A stretch of DNA of 64,000 nt from Anabaena sp. WA102 (GCF_001277295.1 NZ_CP011456.1:1984001-2048000); one strand, 5' to 3'. Positions 36,341-44,085 are shown, counted from the stretch's first letter. The notes: generated by a model from the letters alone, not told the origin. Program-made: numbers and translations.

Positions 36341-38533
36341 ATGATAAGAAAACACTATCCTTATGAGAATTTGTCGAAAACAAATGGACATCAGCATCAA
36401 TATATGCCTCTCCTCTACACAGATCAGTCAGAAGAGAGTAATGAAGGTGGATTAAACTTAGGTAAATTATTGGTAGTTGTTCGTCGCAGAATCATTGTAA
36501 TTGCCATCGGAACAACCACTTTTGCATCTGTTAGTGTAGGATTAGCTTTGAATAAGCCTCAAATGTATGTTTCTAAATTTGAACTTTTAACTGAGCCGAT
36601 AACCGCTGAAGATAAAGTAGTCCAAGATGACAGATATAACAGAGGTGATTCTAACAAAATAGATGAAACTCAGTTAAAAATTTTACAAAGTCCTAAATTG
36701 ATGTCTCCTATCACCCAAAAAGTGCAAAAGTATTACCCAGGTAGCAGCGCACCTCAACTTAATATCAAACTCCTACCCAATACCCAAATTTTAGAAGTCA
36801 GTTACCAAGATCCCAACCCTAAAAAAGTTTTGTTTGTATTAAATCAAGCATCTGAATCATACTTAAAATACAGTTTAGAAGAACGCCGAACAAAAACTAA
36901 ATTGGGAATTAAATTTGTTGAAAGACAATTGCCGCAACTACTAAATAGAATGGAAACTCTTCAGTCACAACTACAACTTTTTCGGCAAAAATATGGACTG
37001 ATTAATGCTGAAGTTCAAGGACAGGAACTTGCTAGTCAATTTAACCAAATTGTGCAGAAACGGCTCAATGCAGAAATGCAATTAGCTAGAACTAAAACAC
37101 TCTATACTATTCTACAAAAACAGTTGAGACTGGAAACGGATGAAGCAGAGGCTATTTCCATATTGAGTGAGTCTCCTGATTACCAGAAGCTATTAAGCCA
37201 ACTCCAAGATAGAGAAGCTACAATTGCTATAAAATCATCTGAATATACAGAAAATAGTCCAAATATTCAAACCCTGCTGATTCAAAAACAAAATTTACTG
37301 GATTTAGTAGGCAGAGAAAAACGGCGACTTTTGGGAATAAAATTGTCAAACACAAAGATGAATTCCTTAGATTCAGTGACACCAAATTCGGCTCGTCTGC
37401 GAGAAATTCAAAAATTTCTTGAGATAAATAAACAAATTGAGGTATTAAAAACAGAAATCCAATCTCTTAATCAAGCTGAAAATTCTTTGCGGCAACAGAT
37501 TAAACTCTTTCCCTTTATTATTCGTCAAAAAGATGATTTAGAACGACAATTAAAAATTGCTGTTGATAACCTTAATCGCTTTTTAACGGAACGGGAAAGA
37601 TTACGCATAGATTCAGCCCAAAAGCAGGTACCTTGGCAGATAATTACTCCTCCTATTCAGCCGGAAAATCTTGCACTAAGTACCACACAAAATTTAATTT
37701 TAGGAACAGTTTTGGGCTTATTATTAAGCACGGGATCTGCTTTACTTATAGATAAGCTCAACAACGTTTTTTATGACCTTGAGGAAGTTAAAGATAAAAT
37801 TAAATTTCCTATATTAGGGAATATTCCTCATATTAAGTTTGGTAAAAATGGTCAGCCTGATCAAAAACAGAACATCTCAAAGTTTTGGGAATCTTTTCGC
37901 TCTGTTTATACAAATATTGCTCTGCTCAAAGGTGATAGTTCTCTCCGTTCTCTAGCAGTCATTTCAGCGGCTCCTGGAGATGGTAAATCGACAATTGCTT
38001 TTTACCTAGCTCAGACAGCAGCAGTCATGGGTAAACGTGTGCTATTGGTGGACGCAAATCTACGTAATCCTAGTATCCATAAAATATTGGACTTGCCTAA
38101 TACAAAAGGATTAAGCAATCTGATTGCTGAAGGGCTAAATTTTGAGAATGTTATACACAGACATAGTAGCGGCACCAGAGAACAAAATTATGGTTCACAG
38201 AAAGCGACTGCAAAAGATATAGAAAAATTATTCTTAGAGGATAACTTGTTTATCTTAACTGCTGGAGAAATTTCCCAAAATCCCACAAGTTTACTGTCAT
38301 CTCCTCAGATGGAAAGCTTGACAGAACAATTTAAACAAAGTTTTGACTTAATCATATATGACACATCACATCTATTAGGTTTTGCAGATACTAATATCCT
38401 GAGTAGGCATACAGATGCAAGTATTTTGGTTATAGGAGTAGGTAAAACAAACCGTTCTGTTTTAGCCAAAGCATTAGAGCAATTAAATTTCTCTTCTACT
38501 CCTATTTTGGGTGCGATTACTGTTGATATATGA
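36341..38533 (+). CDS. Wzc-like polysaccharide co-polymerase with BY-kinase domain
   Basis: A 730-residue membrane protein controlling chain length and export of a surface polysaccharide. The N-terminal Wzz domain has a first helix VVRRRIIVIAIGTTTFASVS (about 43-62), a long periplasmic coiled coil (about 180-430), and a second helix TQNLILGTVLGLLLSTGSAL. The cytoplasmic kinase domain has Walker A SAAPGDGKST, the A' motif VLLVDANLRNP and Walker B DLIIYDTS. The chain ends at GAITVDI with no tyrosine cluster, so autophosphorylation is doubtful. The frame opens at a GTG at 36302, but the ATG at 36341 has gaagg 7 bases upstream and lies outside the repeat arm. Confidence 0.87.
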   Translation: MIRKHYPYENLSKTNGHQHQYMPLLYTDQSEESNEGGLNLGKLLVVVRRRIIVIAIGTTTFASVSVGLALNKPQMYVSKFELLTEPITAEDKVVQDDRYNRGDSNKIDETQLKILQSPKLMSPITQKVQKYYPGSSAPQLNIKLLPNTQILEVSYQDPNPKKVLFVLNQASESYLKYSLEERRTKTKLGIKFVERQLPQLLNRMETLQSQLQLFRQKYGLINAEVQGQELASQFNQIVQKRLNAEMQLARTKTLYTILQKQLRLETDEAEAISILSESPDYQKLLSQLQDREATIAIKSSEYTENSPNIQTLLIQKQNLLDLVGREKRRLLGIKLSNTKMNSLDSVTPNSARLREIQKFLEINKQIEVLKTEIQSLNQAENSLRQQIKLFPFIIRQKDDLERQLKIAVDNLNRFLTERERLRIDSAQKQVPWQIITPPIQPENLALSTTQNLILGTVLGLLLSTGSALLIDKLNNVFYDLEEVKDKIKFPILGNIPHIKFGKNGQPDQKQNISKFWESFRSVYTNIALLKGDSSLRSLAVISAAPGDGKSTIAFYLAQTAAVMGKRVLLVDANLRNPSIHKILDLPNTKGLSNLIAEGLNFENVIHRHSSGTREQNYGSQKATAKDIEKLFLEDNLFILTAGEISQNPTSLLSSPQMESLTEQFKQSFDLIIYDTSHLLGFADTNILSRHTDASILVIGVGKTNRSVLAKALEQLNFSSTPILGAITVDI

Positions 38534-39163
38534 AGATCAAATACTAGGTTTACATTACTGTAAAACGTAATTATTTACCCCCTCCTACAAATTGCTCAAA
38601 GCCATTTATTTATCGTAAGAATTCAGGTGTTTGAAACCCAGTCGAAGAGCAAGTTTCAAAATTGAATTTGGGTTATTAACATACCTTTAGTCCCAATAAT
38701 TATGGTTGGCTGAAAAAGTTGTTTGTGAAGATAGGGAACAGGAAGGATCAGGGAACAGTTTTAGCTATATGGATATGCTCAATCTTCCAAACCCGACAAG
38801 GAAAAATGCACCTATTTTGAGACACAATAAGCCAAAACCTGGCACTTTTTTGTGATAAAAATCCGCGAAACCTTTATTAATAAACGGTTTTAGCTTTATT
38901 CAGCAAGCCCTAAGTAATCAAAATATAGGCGTTACGTAATTCTTACTGAGAATAGAAATTTGTGTTTAATTCCCAGAAAATCTTGTCAGGAAATGATTGT
39001 AGAGATTTTGGTATGACCTCAATCCTTACTATTTATCGTTGGGAGGTAGGGGAAATGTGAAAGGGTGAAAGGTTACTATCAAACAACTCAGATGATTGTT
39101 TACTAACTTTGAGTTTTAAACATTATCTTAAGATTTTTACAACTCAACAATATAAATAAAAAG
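38534..39163. other. Intergenic region between wzc-like and wecG-like genes
   Basis: A 630-base gap. A few gggaacag heptamer-type units occur near 38732-38760. The rest is AT-rich without a gene, tRNA or strong hairpin that I can see. The promoter of the GT26 gene should lie near 39060-39160. Confidence 0.45.
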
Positions 39164-39982
39164 ATGCTAACTACAAAAAATCAAATTCAATACTTACATC
39201 CATCTCCGGAATTTGAAACTTCAATAACCCCTGCCAGGATTGATATAATTGGCTCTCCTGTTACTGCCTTACCCTTTGAAGTTCAAATAAATATCATATT
39301 AGAATGGGCGATGAGTAAAGTCAGCAAAGTTATTTGCGTATCTAATACCCATATGCTCGTAGAGGCTTATTGGCATCCAGAGTTTTCCTCTGTTTTAAAG
39401 AGTGCGGATATTGCAACTCCTGACGGAATGCCGTTGGTTTGGATGTTGAAACTAATGGGTGCAGGTTCTCAAAACCGCGTTGCTGGTATGGATATTCTTT
39501 TATCTTTGTGTAAATTAGCTCCGCTAAGAGATATTCATCTTTTTTTCTTAGGTGCTGATGTAGTAACTCTAGAGAAGATAAGAAACAAGTTAGAGCGTGT
39601 CTTTCCAAATGTAAAAATTGCTGGGATGGAGCCTTTACCATTTCGTCCACTCACACACGCAGAGGATGAAGCTATTATCAAAAAGATTCACGATAGTGGT
39701 GCAGGAATAGTTTTAGTGGCTTTAGGATGTCCAAAACAAGAGTTATGGATGAACCAACACAAAGACAAAATTCAGGCTGTGATGATTGGTTTGGGGGGGG
39801 CATTTTCTGTCTTTGCAGAAAGTCATAAAAGAGCGCCTTATTGGATACGTCATTTAGGATGTGAGTGGTTATATCGTTTGATTCAAGAACCATTGAGACT
39901 ATTTAATCGCTACATTACAACTATCCCAACCTTTATGTGGTTAGCTTTAAAGCAAATCTCAAATAAATTTGCATCTAAGTAG
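39164..39982 (+). CDS. WecG/TagA/CpsF glycosyltransferase (GT26)
   Basis: A 272-residue enzyme of the family that adds the second sugar (typically N-acetylmannosamine or its uronate) to a lipid-linked GlcNAc. Motifs visible are SNTHMLVEAYWHPEFSSVLK, ATPDGMPLVWMLKLMG, QNRVAGMDIL (about 103-112), LVALGCPKQELWM and IGLGGAFSVFAESHKRAPYW, all GT26 hallmarks. The C-terminus GCEWLYRLIQEPLRLFNRYI is the membrane-associating tail. It is the last recognisable polysaccharide gene before the accessory island. Confidence 0.9.
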   Translation: MLTTKNQIQYLHPSPEFETSITPARIDIIGSPVTALPFEVQINIILEWAMSKVSKVICVSNTHMLVEAYWHPEFSSVLKSADIATPDGMPLVWMLKLMGAGSQNRVAGMDILLSLCKLAPLRDIHLFFLGADVVTLEKIRNKLERVFPNVKIAGMEPLPFRPLTHAEDEAIIKKIHDSGAGIVLVALGCPKQELWMNQHKDKIQAVMIGLGGAFSVFAESHKRAPYWIRHLGCEWLYRLIQEPLRLFNRYITTIPTFMWLALKQISNKFASK

Positions 39983-40157
39983 GTTTTTGAGTTTTGGGGT
40001 TTACAGCAGTTTGAGATCAAACCCACCACAAAAATTAATCGCAGAATGAAGTTTGGTACTGGTTTTCACCATTTTTATTTGTGGCACTGTTGATTAAAAT
40101 TTGCTGTAAGTTGAGCGAACTGACAAGTCAGCACTTGCGCTATCGCATCCCTGTAGG

Positions 40158-40192
40158 TATCGCTTGACAAAGTTACAAGTTTTTATAAGAAA
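40158..40192 (-). pseudogene. 3'-end relic of a RelE gene
   Basis: The plus strand tcgcttgacaaagttacaag, then tttttataa, is identical to the DNA over the 3' end of the live relE gene (45402-45430), including its last codons YKNL and stop. Beyond 40192 the similarity ends abruptly and the structured stretch at 40195 begins. A dispersed-repeat fragment (gcgaactgacaagtcagc) precedes it at 40111. Confidence 0.7.
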
Positions 40193-40194
40193 AT

Positions 40195-40485
40195 AGGCTA
40201 AAAACCATTGAGGGCAAGTTTTGGAGCGTGGCGGAAAAACTTAACTGTCCTTTAGGTAAGGGATGAAAGCCAACTAGAGGCTGTCTTCCTCCAGTGACTT
40301 ATGTTACATAATTACCACAGGAAAGGTAATCAACCTGTCTAAAAACCTCACTGCCTAATGGTAATCTGTACCTTGACAATTAAATCTATGCGGTTCTACT
40401 GCATTGTTCTAGTTCCCTCCTAGCAGTAGGTAAAAGATTTATACAGAGCTAGACGAATCAGAATTTTTGAAACAGAAAAGTTTCA
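40195..40485 (+). ncRNA. Candidate structured RNA or element end (hairpin-rich stretch)
   Basis: This non-coding stretch has many short stems in a row: CCTT/AAGG near 40250, AGCC/GGCT near 40270, GAGG/CCTC overlapping it near 40276, ACAGG/CCTGT near 40318-40341, and CTACTGC/GCAGTAG near 40398-40432. It is bounded sharply by relics of relE and phd, whose middle it replaces. IscB elements carry a structured guide-scaffold RNA (HEARO/omega RNA) upstream of the nuclease gene; a truncated iscB lies 1.1 kb downstream. The link is inference and strand is assumed from iscB. Confidence 0.35.
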
Positions 40486-40534
40486 TAATATCGGGAAAAT
40501 TAGCCCGCGCTTCACTTGCACTAATGACAGACAT
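40484..40534 (-). pseudogene. 5'-end relic of a Phd/YefM antitoxin gene
   Basis: The minus strand reads MSVISASEARANFPDIM, identical to the first residues of the live antitoxin at 45677-45928. The upstream promoter DNA (to about 40620) is also nearly the same as at 45930-46020. Coding similarity stops at 40484. Confidence 0.8.
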
Positions 40535-40640
40535 AGTGCCTCACAAAATTTATAGGGTCAAATATGATTATAGATTATTTGTCTGTTTCTTGCAAATTGT
40601 ACAAAATTTAAGTTTTGAGCGATAGCGCAAGCACTGACTA

Positions 40641-40759
40641 AGTAGGTGAACACAATAAAACCAAACTGTGTAAAGAAACGTAAAATCGCTGAAAACTTCT
40701 TTACTATTGCCTCTTGCCTCTTGCCTTGCTATAACGACAATTTTCAACGTCAACCTACT
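40641..40759. mobile_element. MITE-like element, 119 bp, TA target site
   Basis: Terminal inverted repeats agtaggtgaaca (40641) and its imperfect complement ending gtcaacctact (40759), flanked by TA on both sides (40639 and 40760). The interior contains a few gcctctt heptamers. The element lies between the phd relic and the hicB relic. TA duplication is typical of IS630/Tc1-type mobilisation. Confidence 0.75.
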
Positions 40760-40761
40760 TA

Positions 40762-40870
40762 GGTTATGAACATTTATTAGAAATGTTGAAAGATGCTGTT
40801 CAAGGTCGGTTAGAAGTTGCTAGTCAGCAAGAAGAAATTGAACCACAAAAACAGTTAATTGAGTTATCTT
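40762..40870 (+). pseudogene. HicB antitoxin relic
   Basis: The frame reads GYEHLLEMLKDAVQGRLEVA, SQQEEIEPQKQLIELSL, almost identical to residues 28-66 of the live HicB at 43885. The first 27 codons are missing, cut at the MITE end. The stop codon has changed (tttatga to tttacgc), so the frame reads on into hicA DNA. Confidence 0.85.
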
Positions 40871-40871
40871 T

Positions 40872-41081
40872 ACGCAATCGGTTTCTGGTAAGTCTCTGTG
40901 TAAGATTGTTGAACGCTATGGATGGAATCTAAAAAGGATTACAGGTAGTCATCATATCTATATTAAGGAAGGTATGAGTGTGATTCTTTCTATACCTATT
41001 GATAGTAATCGTGATCTACCTACGGGTACACTGGGAAGTATTTTGAAAGATGCTGGTTTGACTGAAGAAGATTTAGATTAA
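40872..41081 (+). pseudogene. HicA toxin relic without start codon
   Basis: The 69-codon frame is intact and close to the live HicA at 44082 (VSGKSLCKIVERYGWNLKRI, TGSHHIYIKEGMSVILSIPI), including the catalytic histidine region GSHH. The ATG has become ACG. That change is within the former ATGA overlap, so it removed both the hicB stop and the hicA start. Confidence 0.85.
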
Positions 41082-41098
41082 TTTCATTGATCGCCTGA

Positions 41099-41214
41099 GT
41101 ATAGGATATAATCGTACTATTAAACTAATGAAGTTAGGTATTTCTAATCTTGATATTGTTTTAGCTTTTCGTGATCCTGAAGAAAGGAAATATACTGTAT
41201 TTGCTACTGCTTGA
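41099..41214 (+). pseudogene. XisI 3'-end relic
   Basis: The frame reads RTIKLMKLGISNLDIVLAFR, DPEERKYTVFATA and stop. It aligns with the C-terminus of XisI at 51398 (GVPKEDIVLAFHEPKMREYT). The N-terminal two thirds are absent. Confidence 0.8.
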
Positions 41215-41228
41215 ATAAATATTTTGCT

Positions 41229-41312
41229 GCGATCGCATCCCTTCAACCTCCCAAACAGCGATTCCTAGGTCGTGCTTCGCTATCGCACTCCCTCAACCCC
41301 CTAAAATCTCTT
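41229..41312. repeat. Dispersed-repeat unit (cctagg variant)
   Basis: One unit of the island's repeat, gcgattcctaggtcgtgctt then cgctatcgcactcc, with the usual C-rich linker on both sides. It separates the xisI relic from the mazEF relic. Confidence 0.75.
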
Positions 41313-41375
41313 TTCACCTCACGCAATGTCAAAAGAGTGGTATGATTGACTGGTAAGATAAATGAGTCATACATA

Positions 41376-41525
41376 ATGATGAAAGTCACAATTACTTTAG
41401 AAGAAAATGAATATTGGGAAGAAATTCGTACTGCTTTGGATGTGGTTTTGGGGAATTTGTCTTCATTTGAGCGATCGCACACATTTTTCTGTATCCCTTC
41501 TTATATCACGCAAATCCGTAAATAA
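41376..41525 (+). pseudogene. Deletion relic fusing an antitoxin 5' end to a MazF 3' end
   Basis: The first codons MMKVTITLEE match the antitoxin start at 43176. At gaagaa the sequence jumps to EYWEEIRTALDVVLG, which matches the C-terminus of the toxin ending at 43752. A deletion of about 500 bases between short gaag repeats explains it. Upstream promoter DNA is also copied. The fused frame stays open for 49 codons. Confidence 0.85.
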
Positions 41526-41585
41526 ATAGCGATTTTTTCACCTCACGCAAAGGAAAAGGAGATTCTATTATAGAGATTTTCATAA

Positions 41586-42296
41586 ATTTATGATACAAAC
41601 TGTGGAGTGAAAGACGTTCCTTTTCAAGTAGAGCATATTCATCCACGAGCCAAGGGTGGTAGTAATTCAATTACAAATCTCACTTTAAGTTGTGAAAAAT
41701 GTAACACTAAAAAAGGCACGAAAGACATCAAAGATTTTCTCAAAAAAGACCCTTCAAAGTTAGAGAAAATCTTGAAGCAAGCTAAAAGACCACTGGCTGA
41801 TGCAGCAGCAGTAAACACAACTCGCTTGGCATTACTATTCGTTGTCAAAGCAACCGGATTACCTGTAGAAACAGGTTCAGGAGGGTTAACAAAGTTCAAT
41901 AGAAGTCAGCAAAATCTAGAGAAAACGCACTGGATTGATGCAGCTTGTGTTGGTCAGTCAACTCCAATTCTCAATATCAAAGGTGTTAAGCCATTGCTAA
42001 TTACAGCTAATGGTCACGGCACTAGACAATCTTGCCGAACTGACAAGTACGGTTTTCCTTCTAGATATGTCCCCAGGTTCAAATTTGTTAATGGTTTTCA
42101 AACCGGAGACATTGTGAAAGCTGTTGTCACAAAAGGTAAAAAGATTGGGGCATATATCGGACGAGTAGCGGTGAGGACTAGCGGTAGTTTCAATATCTCA
42201 ACAGTGCCTGGACTGATTCAAGGTATCTCTTACAAATACTGTAAATCAATTCACAAAAAGGACGGTTACGAATATGGAAAATCAAAGATTTGTTAA
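41586..42296 (+). pseudogene. iscB: IscB-type RNA-guided nuclease, C-terminal half (HNH and RuvC-III)
   Basis: The frame begins after a stop at 41583 as DTNCGVKDVPFQVEHIHPRA, then KGGSNSITNLTLSCEKCNTK, an HNH nuclease core. KRPLADAAAVNTTR and KTHWIDAACVG match the bridge and RuvC-III region of IscB. The end GFQTGDIVKAVVTKGKKIGA, YIGRVAVRTSGSFNI, is the usual IscB C-terminus. The N-terminal RRXRR segment, RuvC-I and bridge helix are absent, so the protein cannot be a complete IscB. The first usable start is the GTG at 41607 (229 residues). Confidence 0.8.
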
Positions 42297-42307
42297 TTGC
42301 TCAACTG

Positions 42308-42352
42308 TCCCTTTCATTGTTTGTGCTGGCGCACAAAATTACTCAAGGGACG
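42308..42352. repeat. Hairpin after iscB
   Basis: Nested arms gtccct...agggac and tttgtg...cacaaa form one long imperfect stem just after the iscB stop. It may be a terminator or the end structure of an IscB-carrying element. Confidence 0.5.
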
Positions 42353-42365
42353 TTTCACAATTAAC

Positions 42366-42419
42366 CCTCCATTCCTCCCATCACCAAACTGAGTACAGTT
42401 TTGGTGGGTCTCCTGGAGG
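42366..42419. repeat. Long imperfect hairpin, possible element end
   Basis: Arms of about 25 bases, cctccattcctcccatcacc then aaactg, and the near-complement cagttttggtgggtctcctg then gagg, around a 4-base loop. Subterminal hairpins of this kind mark IS200/IS605-type ends, which IscB genes often accompany; no second end was found. Confidence 0.5.
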
Positions 42420-42443
42420 TTTAGATGAACCAACAAGATAATA

Positions 42444-42750
42444 TTGAATTTGTTATATATTGATGAATCTGGTAGTGCAAAACCAAATCCTAAAGATGAA
42501 TGTCCTGTTTTTGCTATGGGTGGAGTTTTAATTAAAAGAAGTGATGAACAAATTATTAATCAATTGGTACTAGATTTTAAAAATCGTTGGAATCTTAGTC
42601 AAGAACAATCTTTACATGGTAACGAAATACGCTCTAAGAAAAAAGGATTTGCTTGGTTAGGTAAATTATCTAAGGTTGAACAGCAGCAATTTTTGGAAGA
42701 TTTGACACAAACTATAATTAGTTGTCCTATAGTTGTTCATGCTTGTGTTA
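42444..42750 (+). pseudogene. DUF3800 protein gene, N-terminal part, split by a MITE
   Basis: The frame reads LLYIDESGSAKPNPKDECPV, FAMGGVLIKRSDEQIINQLV and further to VVHACV. LYIDESG is the DUF3800 start (RNase H-like fold, function unknown). The element at 42751 interrupts it; across the element the protein continues ISRQGYLNRYLEKYGKNTWE. The first codon is unclear (TTG at 42444). Confidence 0.8.
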
Positions 42751-42876
42751 AGTAGGTGAACAGAAAAATTTAAAGGTATATAACGGTATGTAAAGTTGTC
42801 TCAATGCGAGATTCTGATTGGGTTTCAGCCATTTTACAAAACGCAATACCCCTCATTTTTATTTTGTTTACCTACT
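42751..42876. mobile_element. MITE-like element, 126 bp, TA target site
   Basis: Ends agtaggtgaaca and tgtttacctact, TA on both sides (42749 and 42877). Deleting the element plus one TA restores the DUF3800 frame exactly (CV-ISRQGY). The ends match those of the element at 40641, but the interiors are unrelated. Confidence 0.82.
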
Positions 42877-43003
42877 TATCTCTCGTCAAGGATATCTCAA
42901 TCGTTACTTAGAAAAGTATGGTAAAAATACTTGGGAAATGATGAAAAGTGCCTTTTCTATTTTAATAGAATGTAGTGCTAAATATGCAGCTATTAATAAT
43001 GGT
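42877..43003 (+). pseudogene. DUF3800 protein gene, second part, truncated by repeats
   Basis: Continues the frame broken at 42750: ISRQGYLNRYLEKYGKNTWE, MMKSAFSILIECSAKYAAIN. It then runs into a dispersed-repeat unit at 43004 and loses similarity, so the C-terminal domain is gone. Confidence 0.75.
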
Positions 43004-43076
43004 ATCGCACTCTTTCCAACTCGCCAAACAGCGAACTGCTTGCAGCAGCGCTTCGCTATCGCATCCCTTCAACTTA
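43004..43076. repeat. Dispersed-repeat unit (ctgcttgcagcag variant)
   Basis: One core gcgaactgcttgcagcagcg, cttcgctatcgc with C-rich linkers. It truncates the DUF3800 gene and precedes the next TA cassette. Confidence 0.8.
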
Positions 43077-43175
43077 CCAGAATCCTTTTTTTTACGAACC
43101 ACTCCAGACACAGAGTATTTGCAAATTGTTAAAAAAGTGGTATGATTGATTGGTAAGATTAATAAGTCATACATA

Positions 43176-43406
43176 ATGATGAAAGTCACAATTACTTTGG
43201 AAGAAGACATTCTCAGATTTATTGATCAACAAGCAAAAGGTAATCGTAGTGCCTATATTAACGCACTATTAGCAGAACAAAGACGCAAAATTTTGGAAGC
43301 AGAAATAATTGCAGCACTCCAAGAAGATGCGAAAGATTTAGAATATCAAAATGAGATTTCTGCTTGGGATAATGTAGCTGGAGATGGTATTAATGCCAGA
43401 GGGTAA
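43176..43406 (+). CDS. Antitoxin of a MazF-type module (ribbon-helix-helix-like)
   Basis: A 76-residue protein, MKVTITLEEDILRFIDQQAK with GNRSAYINALLAEQRRK, the strand-helix-helix layout of MetJ/CopG-type antitoxins; the acidic C-terminal half should bind the toxin. Two adjacent ATGs at 43176 and 43179 are possible starts. The frame is open further upstream to 43146 but that part is promoter DNA. It overlaps the toxin gene by 14 bases. A deletion relic of the same module, including its promoter, is at 41330-41525. Confidence 0.82.
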   Translation: MMKVTITLEEDILRFIDQQAKGNRSAYINALLAEQRRKILEAEIIAALQEDAKDLEYQNEISAWDNVAGDGINARG

Positions 43407-43752
43407 TTTAACTTATAAACGGGGTGAAATTCGCTGGGTAAATCTTGATCCAACTGTGGGAGCAGAAGCACAAAAAATCCGTGCTTGTTTAATAGTTCAA
43501 AGTGATATTATGAATCAATATGGATTATTAACTATTGTGATGCCATTCCGACCAGGAAGTAAGCAAGCTCCCTATATTGTCAATATCAAAGCAACAGTAA
43601 CTAATGGATTAGATAAAGATCGTTTTATTGATGTTGCTCAGATTCGTTCTGTAGATTATCGTCGGGTTTTAGGTTTGGTGGGAATTTTAGAAGCTGAATA
43701 TTGGGAAGAAATTCGTACTGCTTTGGATGTGGTGTTAGGGTTTGGGGTTTAA
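43393..43752 (+). CDS. MazF/PemK-type endoribonuclease toxin
   Basis: A 119-residue toxin of the MazF/PemK family, expected to cleave RNA at short motifs. KRGEIRWVNLDPTVGAEAQK (about 8-27) is the conserved first strand; RACLIVQSDIMNQYGLLTIV, and later DRFIDVAQIRSVDYRRV, fit the family. The start at 43393 has ggag 10 bases upstream; an in-frame ATG at 43384 is too close to that site. It overlaps its antitoxin, so the two are translated together. Confidence 0.88.
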   Translation: MPEGNLTYKRGEIRWVNLDPTVGAEAQKIRACLIVQSDIMNQYGLLTIVMPFRPGSKQAPYIVNIKATVTNGLDKDRFIDVAQIRSVDYRRVLGLVGILEAEYWEEIRTALDVVLGFGV

Positions 43753-43815
43753 GTTGAGCGAACTGACAAGTCAGCGCTTCGCTATCGCACTCTCTCAACT
43801 CCCCAAAAGCGATTA
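43752..43815. repeat. Dispersed-repeat unit (ctgacaagtcag variant)
   Basis: Core gcgaactgacaagtcagcgc, ttcgctatcgc, with one C-rich linker. It lies exactly between the MazF and HicBA cassettes. Confidence 0.8.
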
Positions 43816-43884
43816 TTCATCTTCATTAAACTGGTACGTCTGACTCACCCTGCGGTAAAATATCCTTAGTTCAAGGAATTGGCT

Positions 43885-44085
43885 ATGAAAATAAAAGCAA
43901 TTATTTGGGAAGAAGACGGTGTATGGTGTGGTTCTGTACCAGCTTTACCAGGATGTCATACCTGGGGTGAAAGTTACGAACATTTATTAGAAATGTTGAA
44001 AGATGCTGTTCAAGGTTGGTTAGAAGTTGCTAGTCAGCAAGAAGAAGTTGAACCACAAAAACAGTTGATTGAGTTATCTTTATGA
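43885..44085 (+). CDS. hicB: HicB-type antitoxin
   Basis: A 66-residue HicB-like protein with the RNase H-like partial fold: MKIKAIIWEEDGVWCGSVPA, LPGCHTWGESYEHLLEMLKD. The motif W-x-G-x-VPALPGC-x-T-x-G is the family mark. It lacks a C-terminal DNA-binding domain, so it is the short form. The ATG at 43885 is preceded by aagga; a TTG at 43879 is a weaker alternative. The stop overlaps the hicA start (ATGA). A damaged copy lies at 40762. Confidence 0.88.
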   Translation: MKIKAIIWEEDGVWCGSVPALPGCHTWGESYEHLLEMLKDAVQGWLEVASQQEEVEPQKQLIELSL

